Source: Alentia gelatinosa
Taxonomy: Eukaryota; Annelida; Polychaeta; Phyllodocida; Polynoidae
Length of the DNA: 64,000 nucleotides
NCBI GenBank assembly: GCA_950022655.1
Contig: OX465591.1
Location: forward strand, 49,714,478-49,778,477
Direction: 5' to 3'
The notes beneath the pieces are model-generated. The model was not told the origin of the DNA and made no database searches. It saw only the letters and a program-made list of their open reading frames with translations. This document shows positions 53,653 to 64,000 of this stretch, piece by piece. Both the position numbers and the translations under genes were made by a program. Every line of letters starts with the position of its first letter. Position 1 is the first letter of the stretch.

Positions 53653-53807
53653 CCATTTTCTCAAATACTCAAAATAAAGATAGAAGTACAATTCAAAGTG
53701 TCCAAGAAAAGCCTGTAATTGTTATTTTGTAAGGGCTACAAAATATATTTACAGGACTTTCCGGGACACTTTGAATTGAGTCTTTATCTGTATTCTAAGT
53801 ATCTGAG
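53653..53807. repeat. Foldback hairpin, copy B
   Basis: Counterpart of 35804-35957. 53142-53652 upstream of the gene and 53808-54082 hold no supported gene. Confidence 0.7.
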
Positions 53808-54082
53808 AAAAAATAGAAAACTTTTAAAAGTATGAGAGCACCGTGGTAGCTTTAGGACATACTAGTCTAGATATAGTTCACACGTTTGGCTGCCTTCACA
53901 CTCTTATCTACGGCCTGCTTCGAGTCCATAGAGATACACTGTACCTGATGATCTTAAAGAATTGTAGGGGTATAAATCATGAGGTTCACCATGTTAGAGA
54001 TTGGCATTGTAATGCTATGGCACTAAAGAATAGAACTTCATAACATTTTTTTTCACATGGTAAAATGGTTTTCGTTAACAAC

Positions 54083-54778
54083 CCCCACACCCATCGCTAC
54101 ACCCACACCCACACCCACAACCACATCCACATCCACACCCACACCCATCCCCACACCCACATCCACAACCATACCTACACCCACAACCACAACCACTCCC
54201 ACAACCACACCCACAACCACAACCACAACCACAGCCACACCCACACCTACAACCACACCCACAACCACAACCACACCCACACCCACACCCACACCCACAA
54301 CCACAACCACACCCACACCCACACCCAAAATCACACCCACAACCACACCCACAACCACACCCACAACCACGCCCACACCCACAACCACAACCACACCCAC
54401 ACCCACAACCACACCCACAACCACAAACATCTGGTATCTTATATCAAGGTCTGTAAGTCGTCCACTGCATGGACGCTAAAACCAGTCTTATTCCAACTGA
54501 TGTCCATGTAGTCTAAAGATTGAAAAAAAACCCCAAAAAAACAAAAAAACCCAACCACACCCACACCCACAACTACAACCACAACCACATCTACAGCCAA
54601 AACCACACCCACAACCACACCCACACCTACAACCACACCCACACCCACAATCACAATCACAACCTCAACCAGAGCCACAATCACAACCACATCTACACCC
54701 ACAAACACAACCACATCTACAGCCAAAACCACAGCCAAAACCACAACCACAACCACATCCGAAACCACACCACAACAA
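54083..54778. repeat. CCACAA/CCACAC hexamer minisatellite, copy B, interrupted
   Basis: Hexamer array as in A but split at 54427-54545 by about 118 bp of unrelated sequence ending in a poly-purine AAAAAAAACCCC stretch. Array length and block order differ from A. Confidence 0.9.
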
Positions 54779-54811
54779 AATTCTTTTCACCTTTCTAGGT
54801 GAAAGTGATGT

Positions 54812-54885
54812 GCTAGCACCGGGGTTTGAACACCCTACCTCCAGCACAATTGCCGGATGCCTTACCTATGTCTCCACAGAGTTGG
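54812..54885 (-). other. tRNA-like sequence, copy B
   Basis: Counterpart of 37004-37078 with identical A- and B-box-like motifs. Confidence 0.5.
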
Positions 54886-55221
54886 GTGATGCAATACACT
54901 CCTGAGACCCCAATATAACTTGATATGACTGTACCAGTGCTGGAGCTGGTATCCGGCAAGAGTAAAATTATAGAATCTAAGATAGTTCTATATTTGTCTC
55001 AAGATCTACCGTGGCGCACCAAGACCTTGTCTATAGGACAGCAGCCATCTTTTGTCTCGAAAAAAAGTCTTAGATTCTCTAGGATATCTTCGCAGATCTC
55101 AGCCCAAGACTGTCTTGACTAAAAAACAGGGCCCAGTTTTGACTAATAATTGACATGATCTAGAAGGTGGCCCCACTGTGAATTGTGGGATATGCCTTTA
55201 AAAAGAAAAGCATTAAAAGAA

Positions 55222-55297
55222 ATGGTGGTGGTCAGGGGTTGAACAGGTGACCCTCAAATCTTAAAAGCGATGCTCTAACCACCACATCACTGCCTGC
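55222..55297 (-). other. tRNA(Lys)-like sequence, copy B
   Basis: TGGTTAGAGCATCGC, CTTTTAA loop and CTGTTCAACCCC are closer to a real tRNA(Lys) than in A, but the acceptor arms still do not pair. Confidence 0.55.
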
Positions 55298-55470
55298 TTA
55301 GCTGCTGGCCAGGGTTAGAATTGTAAATGTATATCCGTTGTGTGGCCAAATGGAGTTAAAATCGGCTGCTTCATTGTAATTACTGTAATTGTTGTAATTA
55401 TCTTTATATGGACTATAAGTGCATTCACGCTTATGGACATATGAATGGTAGTCCAGCGTTATTCCACCTG

Positions 55471-56134
55471 GGGCCTGTTTCACTAGTCCGTTGACAACCC
55501 TTGTTGGTCTCTGCGACACAACAAGGACAGGTAGCGTTTCAATAGTCCTGTGACAACACAGTTCACAACGTCACAGAGAAGACATGGGTGAACAGTGGCA
55601 TGTCACGTTTCAGAACCAACTGTGATGTCACTGTTACTGCCTTTATTGTGTCACTGTTAGCGAGAGGGTCCACCCTCTCACATCGCTATACATCGGGAGC
55701 AGTCCGGCCGCACCTGTCCGCACACTTTCCTTAGGAATTAAGACATGAAACTTTATCCCCAGTTAGGGAAATATATAACCAATAATCATGCCAAATATAA
55801 AGAAGATCAGCCCCTCCGATATTCTGATATTCGTGTTTTAATTTGAAACATCGAGCTAACCATTATCTGGCTGTCTTGACAGCGTCACTGTCTATATCAC
55901 ACTGTAGCACTCGATCGATCTGGAACTAGAGCCGCGCAGCATACAGTGTGACATACTGGGGACACCACTGCGACACTTTAATTGTCTCTGGTTGAACAGT
56001 GACACCAACAAGGTGAGCAACAGTGACATGGCTTCTGCAACAGGAGAATACTGGTTGCTCTATTACTGCCGCTATTGCCGCCCTTGTTTATGTCGCTTGT
56101 ATGTCACTATCTCTGGACTAGTGAAACAGGTCCC
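55471..56134. mobile_element. MITE with GGGCCTGTTTCAC termini, copy B
   Basis: Counterpart of 37663-38337; its left end GGGCCTGTTTCACTAGTCC is a better mirror of the right end than in A. Confidence 0.65.
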
Positions 56135-56349
56135 AGAGGACCTACCTTGAGGACCAATGGACCAGGCGTTACCAGGGATTGACACCAGAGGGCAGACCAA
56201 AAGGACTATAAATGGACGGATCACACCTGAAGCCGGCCTCACTCAACGGGGATCCGTCACCGCCTGCACCTCCAAGCTCCAAAATCTTTTGTAACTTTTG
56301 TCGACTTTTATTGACTTTTGTCCGTTCTTGTTAGGCCTTTTGGCTTATC

Positions 56350-56634
56350 ATGCGAAAGTGTGACACTTGTGGCTTGGATTATGATGCCCGTTCTCATAGA
56401 GACGGCTGTCCAACTTGCAAGCTCGCGGAGTTACAGACGGCAGTACGGAATGAGGAGGAGAAGTTGGGAGCCATTGGAGGACGAGAGGAGGGCGGTGATG
56501 GATCCCTGTGGCAGAAGCCTCCCTGGGTCAGTAGTATTTTACTCGAACATACTAAGTTAAAGAAGGAAGTTTCTTTTATTAAGTCTGACATACAAGTTTT
56601 TTGTTCAAGTTTTAGAAATTTTGAGTGCCAGTGA
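56350..56634 (+). CDS. 94-codon ORF with CxxC...CxxC motif, copy B
   Basis: Same length and start as 38553-38837 with the TATA-like ACTATAAATGG upstream (near 56205). Differences from A include Glu to Lys, Ala to Glu, Pro to Leu and Tyr to Cys; all four motif Cys and the coil are unchanged. Confidence 0.5.
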   Translation: MRKCDTCGLDYDARSHRDGCPTCKLAELQTAVRNEEEKLGAIGGREEGGDGSLWQKPPWVSSILLEHTKLKKEVSFIKSDIQVFCSSFRNFECQ

Positions 56635-57160
56635 GGGGGCCGGCCAGAGTGAGGGGATGCCACGTGGTGGCGGGAGTGGGGGTGCAATGCCAAGCGCATT
56701 CACCCATGAAGTTGTTGGTCATGCATCACAGCCTCAGGGTTAACAGGCCTATCCTAGTTTGAAATCTACGTATCCAAATACCAAAATGTTTTTTCCTCCA
56801 CATGTACAGGGAAATGTACAGAATTGCACATATACAAAACCCCTACAAACCTGTGTTTGAATTAACTCGACCCTGTCCTCCGGACTTTTAATGCAGGTCG
56901 TAAGTAGCCCTCCACACACAAAATTGTAGTGTCTCCTATTTGGTAAGCATGTTAACCCATTCACGGCCGGTGATGCCAAAAGGCATCATTTCTTTAAATT
57001 TGCAAAATTTCGTTATTGTGTAATAAAATAGTAAATATTGGATATATAATCGTGAAGTTTTCACAGAATATAGATGCAACACCAGGGTAATGATTCCAGG
57101 TAAAATGGACAATAAGATTGCATATTCTATCACGTCCTAAAATAACGCCTCCATTTTTTG

Positions 57161-57217
57161 CACTCTCCTAGCAGAGATCCTGCACTCTATTTCTGTGAGA
57201 GATCTGCAAGGAGAGTG
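57161..57217. repeat. Short inverted element CACTCTCCNAGCAGA, copy B
   Basis: CACTCTCCTAGCAGAGATC faces GAGATCTGCAAGGAGAGTG. Confidence 0.6.
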
Positions 57218-57667
57218 CCCCTTGGGAGACCTAGACCATAGAGCCTAGACCAGCCTCAGTCACAGAGTAGAAAGATATATATATATATAAGCATATCTCT
57301 ACTCTGTGTCTCAGTGCCTGTATCCTGCCCCTCCCCGCCTACTGCCACTGCCATATGCACTATGAGGTTCTATTGAAGGTGCAGAAGTGTTTGATTCATG
57401 GGCCAGTCAGAGAAGGATACATGCTATAATAAACTTTATTCTGACTTTGTTTGAGCAAGTCTATGTAGAGCCAAGACAGCTGGAGTGACTGTCAGTTCAA
57501 TGTCTTCTCTAGTATTATGTAAGAAGTAGTTACCAGTCCCTTATTTCATTTGGGCAGGGAACCAGTCTACCTATGGGAAACTTTGCGGAAGAATAAACGG
57601 GACTAGAAACAGCTGCTACGGCTTAATTATTGACATTATTGTAATTATTTCGAGGTATATAATAATA

Positions 57668-57814
57668 AGAAAACTGTATACCTGTGTATGAATTATTATC
57701 TTACCTCATCCCTGTCCCACGGCCATTAAAACCTAGGTGAAAAGACCTTGGTTTTAATGGCCGGGCACAGGGCTTCGGTAAAATAATAATTTGGCCACAG
57801 GAATACAGTTTTCT
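57668..57814. repeat. Foldback hairpin, copy B
   Basis: Counterpart of 39869-40015. Confidence 0.8.
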
Positions 57815-58137
57815 CATGATACTGTTGCTGTATATTTTGTTATAAAGGAATTTTAACACTGTGATTTTTAAAGAGGAAGCATCAAGTAAGCCCCTCAAGA
57901 ACTACTCAACATGGAAGCATATCAGAAACTGTGTAAGTGTTCTCATACGACCACACACTGTCCATGTATCCATATTTGTAAGTTAAGTTCCTTTTGTCTT
58001 AAATGTGGCTTGGCTTGATAATTTTTGTAGGTCCTGTGGATGTGTGTATGCCCAATGTTTTGTCCTTTCATTTGGGGATTCCTCAAGAATCGTAAATAGT
58101 TTGGAAATATGGACTTAAACACCCAGAACAGGGGTGT

Positions 58138-58253
58138 GTTTTTCAGTTGAGAGGATCTCAACTTGAGATCCGCTAAGGTCGATCCGAAATCCTTGGACTG
58201 ACTTTGAGATCAATTTCAGAAAGTGTTTTTCAGACGTTGTCTCAAGTCTACAT
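58138..58253. other. Remnant of the TCTCAACTTGAGA element, copy B
   Basis: Only the left ~115 bp remain; GTTGTCTCAAGTCTACA joins directly to TGCACTGTCTTACC, which in A is 760 bp further on. Confidence 0.7.
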
Positions 58254-58997
58254 GCACTGTCTTACCTTTACCATATCTTATTATCAATGCTTGTTTATCA
58301 TAGCTAGGTGTTTATCCCTCGCATCTAGTTAATTATCGGTAACTGTATGACTTATTACTATCCTTAACCTAATTAGGTTGTGTACATTTTCACACTTATA
58401 TGATCTCATACTAGTGCTTAGTAATAAAACTAATTTACCTCCACTCCAGTCTCCTTAAATTACTGTATCCCATAAGTGGGACCTGGCGGAAGAACGGCAG
58501 AGCCTGGAAATTGTTTTGAATATAATCACCCAGAATAAAAAGTAAAAAAAAAGAGAATAAAGACTGGAATAGTGATTTACAGGCATGTAGCAACTAGCAT
58601 ATGAAACTTCACTTTATATGAAGATACATAGCAATACAAATATGTGTATGAGTGGAGATAAAATAAATCATAAATAATGAAGATCCAGACAAAAGTATCA
58701 GACAGAAAATTGATAAGTAATATCATGACACTAATATTCGCAAAGAAATAGTTTTCTATGAGTTTGAATTTTATTTACGAAATCGTGGCTATGAATATTT
58801 TGATAAAGCTTTTAGTGACATCACCCCCCGGATGTTCTGCAATAAGTGGTGCTCAATGGTTCTGTTTGGAGAGTAAAACCACACAGTAAACCACTTCGGC
58901 CTGCCCAGGCATCTTTGATTATCACTTCGACATCGACTTATTTCAGTGAGTTTTTGAATATTTACGGATATTTAGAGGTGTATAGTACATGTAAAAC

Positions 58998-59593
58998 CTG
59001 TTAACCTAATTGGGACGTCTCCTCGTCCCTTGTTACTATCGTTAACGAGTGAGCTCATGCAATAATTTTACCGATAGTAACAAGGCATGAGAAGCCGTCC
59101 CAATTAGGTTAACCCTTTCCATACCGGTGCCTGGAGGGTGGTTGTGGCCCCCAATATTTGAGGTCAACTCTCGACCGTAGAACTGTCCCAAGGCGCTATA
59201 AACATCATGTAAGGAGGTCAGGGTCAAGGTCCGGGTTTGCTGTGAATACAGTCATCGGCTACTCGGTCTACTCTATTCCTTATATGGACTTAGTGTAATG
59301 GGACAACTCCATGCTGCCTGTGACCAAGCTACTTGCTTAAGGACCGGTGCTGGTGGCAGTTTGTCCCCCTAGACCACCGGTACATTCTGGTTAAAATCAT
59401 AATTCAACTTTGTAATTACCTAATACAATATGTAATCATTAATGTTTTGTTTCTTTTGAATAGAAATACCAAAGATGATATCATATCTACATTTTGTGAA
59501 GATTTCATGAATATTGCGCCAATATTTCTCTATATTTTGACAACACCTGTATTTCTATGGGGCTGCCAAATGGCAGCAACAGTCGCGAAAGGG
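58998..59593. mobile_element. Foldback hairpin plus piggyBac-like MITE, copy C
   Basis: Hairpin 58998-59112 and MITE 59113-59593 between TTAA at 59109-59112 and 59594-59597, as in A and B. Confidence 0.65.
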
Positions 59594-60121
59594 TTAACTT
59601 AACATAAATTAACAGGTTTCCCAAATATAATTCAGCAAGGATGACCATAACATTTCTTCCTAGTTGATACATAAACATGAAAATATTATTCAAGTTGTGA
59701 AATGATTGAGACAAGCAATCTTAACATGGTTTAATCATTTATTAAACCCTTTCAAAGACTTGGTTTTGCATGGATTTATCCACACTGAATAATTATTAAT
59801 CATGTTATTTTATTCATGGCATAGCCAGTAGTTATCTTTTGCTTATATAGTGTTTGATAAATTTAATGTTTTATTAAATCAATTCTGACTATTTGGCTGA
59901 TGAAATGGCATCGTGTGTGTGAAGAGAAGGATGGCTTCTGCATTTAAATTTCAAATTGCATTAAAATTATCCATAATCTTTAGATTACATTGGCCATATT
60001 TCTGCATACACTGTAAGACATTATTTATGTTATTCATCATACACCTGTGCACATTGTTCTTAAGGTTACTGACCTCTGCTTCCTATATCGTGAAAATCAT
60101 GTACGGCCTACTGTGCCAAAC

Positions 60122-60272
60122 TTATGTAGAACGACCTGACCATGTTGTCCAAGCTACGAAACAAGATAACCATTTATGGTTAGTACAGAACGAGGAAATT
60201 TTGCCAGGTTCCATTTGAACCATAATTTATACTCGAGTTTGTAGCTTGTACAGGAATGGTGGGTCGTGCTAT
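60122..60272. repeat. Long hairpin in putative 3' UTR, copy C
   Basis: Counterpart of 24383-24528; TGTTGTCCAAGCTACG and GGGTCGTGCT carry private changes that weaken two pairs. Confidence 0.65.
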
Positions 60273-60652
60273 ATTTACTATATACCCAAAAATTTTCAAA
60301 TAATTAACTTAATTTGGTCTAACAACTAATATTTGTCTGGACAAGCTCTGCATGCCCAAATTAGACTTCAAATGGCGATTAAAAGTAAATTCTTATGAAT
60401 CTGAAATATTTCAAGGTGTATGAAAAAAGGAAAACAGACTTGGCATTAAACTATGAGTTGTTACTCACTCATAAACTTGAAAATACACCCCTCCCCCCGA
60501 ACGGTGGTGGAGCAAGCATTTGGGGGTTTGTGAGTTCATTACAATTTCAGTCAGTTTTCCCAGTTTACACCCCATTAAACCCATATGGGGCTGGACTGCT
60601 GGTCATGGGGCAGCTGTAGATGTAGTAAAACTTGGTGACCACCGCCGTCTCA

Positions 60653-60756
60653 TCACTTTCTGCTGTAAAGTAGTCGCGGCAGGAAGAAACACCCCATCAG
60701 CAGGAGGATCAGCCAGAGAGCGTGTCCGCCAACTGCGATGTAGAGCAGCAGTTCCT
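60653..60756 (-). CDS. Exon 4, transmembrane helix and stop, copy C
   Basis: Acceptor GTTACAG|AGGAACTG, helix and LLYSRK tail as in A and B; TGA at 60653-60655. Exons 1-3 of this copy would lie beyond 64000. Confidence 0.75.
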
Positions 60757-60811
60757 CTGTAACAAATGTCATTTGTTTATTTTACACGTGTGAATGTCAG
60801 TGAATGTCAGT

Positions 60812-61130
60812 CGTTGGTTGGTTGGCTTGTTTCATTTAACGTCCAGTTAACCATTGCAGGTTCTCACCAGACTTTCTCAAGGTCTTTTACACCACAAGGG
60901 TGGTGATTGAATCTATGAAATGAATTTAGGTGTAAATCTCACCCCTACACATTTACCGAGGTGAGAGTTTTTTTACTTCCCACACCACATAAACATGGTA
61001 TGAGAAGGATTGGGCTTTGATATAGCAGAAAATCTACCACTGCTAAGGGTGAAGCAGAAAAGTAGCTGCAGTGGGACTCCAATCAACAAAGTCCAGTGCT
61101 TTTTACTACTGAGCTAACTCCCCACCCCCG
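60812..61130 (-). mobile_element. tRNA-derived SINE, copy C
   Basis: As in A, with a GTGAATGTCA duplication at the tail flank and TAGCTCAGTAGTA in the A box. Confidence 0.7.
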
Positions 61131-61386
61131 GTCAGTTTTGTCATGGTTGCATGCAAGCATATCTGGTCTGCACCCAGAGGGCGAACAGATTGTTAATTGC
61201 TGTCAGTCTTACATTTACTAACTGCGATGTAGAGCAGCAATTCCTCTGTAACAAATGTCACATGTTTATTTTACACCTGTGGTCGTTGCTACTTATTTTC
61301 ATTGATATTGAATATGAGCCTAAGGGGCCTTGGGGATAGAAACTGAAACTATGAACATCTTTCAAAACCCAGAAGGTTGGCTCTAA

Positions 61387-62894
61387 CACTGCGCAAAAAC
61401 CACCATATTCATATCTGGTCAATTCTCCCAGATCGTGATCGATGACCATGTACGATGACCAAAAATTCAAAGGGTCGTTTTCATATCTATATAACATTTT
61501 ATAATATCAGAAACGTTATTAGTGTATGTAGAAATGAAAGATCTGTCAGGGGAACCCCACTTTCCTGTACCTATATCGATAAAGAAAATTGATAAAACCC
61601 TAAAATAGGCATTTTTTAGCTCAAATTCATAGATGAAACCTATATAACCAGATTTTGAAGATCTCTTATGAATTTTTAACTAAAGATATTTATCTGTTCT
61701 GAATGTGTGATACCCACAAATGTGTTTCAGAACTTATAAAACATAATAAATGTTAAAATGGGGACATTTATATGTAGTCTAGGTGTAAAAAATCAGTGGT
61801 GAAGGGTATGTCACCGTACATGGGCAAGCAACACTAAAAGGTAAAAAAATTAGAGAAAGTACTTTTTGGGGTACTTTTTCATCCTCCAAATGAAGGAGGC
61901 ATGTGAAAAGGTTTTATAGCATTTGAAGTGTATAAAGTAATCCTTCCATCAAATATACCACAGCTAAATGAACATGGGTGGTGAACTTTATTTGGTCACC
62001 GTACATGGGCAGAAATTATTAAGTTTTGCTTATATAAGGAAGAAGATTTACAATATTAGTGAATAATATTTTATACATAAATAGAGTATTATGGAACCAT
62101 TAACACCTGCAATTTACAAATACCTCAGGCATATTAATGCCAAGAAATATACATGTATTTTTAGGTATGTCACCGTACATGGGCCGGTCACCGTACATGG
62201 GCATTGTATTCTGAATAATATTAATCAACTCTAATTTATTCAATATGGTTAGAGGTTGATTTTCTGAAAATAAAAATAATACTCAGCTGATTAATATCCA
62301 TCAATATCTCCCCTAAGACCTTGTTAAACATGCATGCCCACGTACGGTGACATAAATGTTATAAGTTTAAATCTATTCAGCTAAAAAAAAGAATTGTCTT
62401 CTACTATATAGTTCCAATTCTTTTATCAAGATATAACAAGTTTGAATTTTTGGTCACTGTACATGGTCATCGATCACGATCTGGGAGAATTGACCATATA
62501 CGCCATTGGGGAAGTGCATGTATTGGCTGAATATTGACTTGTTTCCATATATATACGCCTAGGACTTATATACAGACTTGGCTGTATTTCACACCAGGCA
62601 TATATGAGAGGTAATATCCTCTGCCCTTGCCGCCTCTCGCCCGTTTGTGTTAGTAGAGATATAGGTGTCCTCAATGGGAAACCCTCACCCTGCCGCCCCC
62701 ACCACCCCCTGCCACCCCCACTACTTCCTACAACCTCCCACCACCCCCTCATAGTGAAGCCCTGTTCACTGGACGCTTATTTATGTCTACAGATGAGGCG
62801 TATACACTCGAGGAATAGGACAACCTTGTATACGCAAAAGCATACTTATATACGCCATGCCATTCATATGTAAAATGGTTGTGTTTGTTCAGTG
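61387..62894. mobile_element. CACTG-type MITE, copy C, split by a later insertion
   Basis: CACTGCGCAAAAACCACCAT at 61387 and the right end TTTGTTCAGTG at 62894, TAA on both sides. The MITE itself is about 430 bp; the rest is the element at 61417-62495. Confidence 0.75.
61417..62495. mobile_element. DNA transposon with 37-bp perfect inverted ends and 16-bp iterons, private to copy C
   Basis: GGTCAATTCTCCCAGATCGT and the next 17 bases at 61417-61453 are exactly mirrored at 62459-62495. ATAT lies outside both ends, with an extra CT on the left. The 16-mer GTCACCGTACATGGGC occurs at 61810, 61995, 62169 and 62187, a one-mismatch inverse at 62336-62351, and subterminal variants at 61444-61459 and 62453-62468. 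No ORF of useful size, so it is non-autonomous. Copy B has the empty site CCATATTCATATACGCC. Confidence 0.85.
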
Positions 62895-63057
62895 TAAGGT
62901 TAGGTTAGACCTGCTACTACATAATAAAGAAGATTGACTACAATACTGCTTCTTCTACTACTTCAATGACCATAACACTTACAATACAATCAGTCTTACA
63001 CTTCTTAACCACGATCTAGAGCAGGAGTTCTATGTAACAAACTGTAAAGTTGTGGGA

Positions 63058-63309
63058 CCTGTTTCACTAGTCTCGTAACAAAGTGCTAGACAGGACATGA
63101 AAAGCGGCACCAACAGTGCAAGCAAGAATGAACAAAAGTAAGTCACATTTCATAATGTATGTCACATCTAATGTCGCATGCTGTGTCACAGCTGGCGACG
63201 TACCATTTGCGACAAACAAAACTTGTGTTGTCAAAAAACTAGTGAACCTAAATCTGTCTGTATGGTGTCACAGACACCATCTAGATATGTCACGAAACTA
63301 GTGAAACAG
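63058..63309. mobile_element. Small MITE with CTGTTTCACTAGT termini, copy C (complete)
   Basis: GACCTGTTTCACTAGTCTCG near 63057 is mirrored by CGAAACTAGTGAAACAGC ending at 63309. In A and B the left end and 62897-63095 of C are missing, leaving CAGTGTAAGGCAGAAGCGCC. Confidence 0.65.
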
Positions 63310-63311
63310 CA

Positions 63312-63540
63312 AGCTGTTTCAAAAGTCGAGTGAAGTCTCGCCAGGGACATGTCACATTTCAAAGCGAGAGGCCACAATAGCGAGCGGCACTTTGAATCAA
63401 AGCGGCAGCAAAACTGCTACCAATACCCAATAGCAAGTGTCACTGTCACATTGACAGCGAGGCTTCAAGTGCCGTTGTTAGCTCTCGCTTTGGCGGTGAG
63501 TACTCTCGTTTAGCACCCTCCCGACTTTTGAAACAACTCC
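63312..63540. mobile_element. Small MITE with GCTGTTTCAAAAGTCG termini, copy C
   Basis: GCTGTTTCAAAAGTCGAGTG at 63314 is mirrored by CGACTTTTGAAACAAC near 63536. 63541-64000 is intron 3 sequence shared with A and B. Confidence 0.6.
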
Positions 63541-64000
63541 CTGGTCCCATATCTCTACATCCCTATTGTTATCAATTACATTTGAAAAGATAAAATAGTG
63601 TTTTCATTGATTTTAGTTATGAAATACTAAGTAAACCAAATGGTCTCCAGCATCAGGTTGGGATGACAGAATGGACTATGAAGGAGCTTATTTGCAAAGG
63701 AAACTATATTTACTGAAAATAATACAAATTATATAGAATTTTGACTGAATCCCTAATATGGCCAACAATCGAAAGAGCACCAGCTATTAAATCTGAAACT
63801 TAAGGCGCACTTTCAGCATAGGTTACTTACGTTTAAATACTGGAGTCAAAACACTGCATTTTCAGACATTTATCAAGATGGCTGCCATATGACATACAGA
63901 AAAAAGTATGGAATATCCCTGGAGGCAAATACAAATTCAACTAGGGTACTCTAACACTGTGCCAAAACTCAAAATATTTTCACCAAGCGTACAGTTTAAG

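Larger units (their letters stand above)
41458..58482. repeat. Segmental tandem array, copy B
   Basis: The whole 17.0-kb unit from CTGGCGGAAGAACGGCAGAGC to CATAAGTGGGAC. It lacks the LINE at 20675 and the CACTG element at 25868, which are present in A, and shows the empty sites. It contains the complete four-exon gene model. 41458-41975 has no recognisable content. Confidence 0.95.
58483..64000. repeat. Segmental tandem array, copy C (first 5.5 kb)
   Basis: Starts at CTGGCGGAAGAACGGCAGAGCC and follows A and B up to the middle of gene intron 3, where the window ends. It has the empty sites for both large A-specific insertions. 58483-58997 is unrecognised. Confidence 0.95.

Overview
This is repeat-rich nuclear DNA from an animal, most likely a marine invertebrate. 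The signs are split genes with GT-AG introns, LINE, DIRS and gypsy retroelements, many MITEs, tRNA-derived SINEs and long satellites, and no operons or ribosome binding sites. The species cannot be fixed from the sequence alone. The first 19.5 kb is a graveyard of mobile elements: a DIRS-like tyrosine-recombinase retrotransposon (1-3360), two decayed LINEs (3371-6314 and 8099-11872), several MITEs and long foldback hairpins, a TG microsatellite, a ~201-bp satellite and the 3' half of a gypsy LTR retrotransposon (17286-19544).

From 19549 to the end the window is a tandem segmental array. Three copies of one unit lie head to tail in the same orientation: copy A 19549-41457 (21.9 kb), copy B 41458-58482 (17.0 kb) and copy C 58483 to past the window end (only its first 5.5 kb is present). 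The copies are very similar, but each carries private insertions or deletions: a 3.2-kb LINE and a 1.0-kb CACTG element only in A, and a 1.08-kb iteron-bearing DNA transposon only in C. These indels allow the copies to be partly ordered in time.

The likely host gene of the unit is on the minus strand and would be missed by ORF calling because each exon is short. I assembled four exons, all joined by phase-1 introns: a signal-peptide exon, a Cys/collagen-triplet exon, a Gly-rich exon with a CxxxC pair, and a last exon with one membrane helix and a short basic tail. The model is a small type I membrane protein with a collagen-like ectodomain. Copies A and B contain all four exons, copy C so far only the last one (the rest would lie past 64000). 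In both A and B the collagen exon is one base short of the length needed to keep frame, and a 43-bp minisatellite built from that exon's own 5' splice site sits directly downstream.

The rest of each unit (from 35.3 to 41.4 kb in A, 53.1 to 58.5 kb in B) holds foldback elements, a CCACAA/CCACAC minisatellite, tRNA-like sequences, a MITE with CTGTTTCAC termini and a TATA-led 94-codon ORF with a CxxC...CxxC motif, probably the start of a retroelement. No cellular housekeeping gene and no functional tRNA or rRNA gene was recognised.
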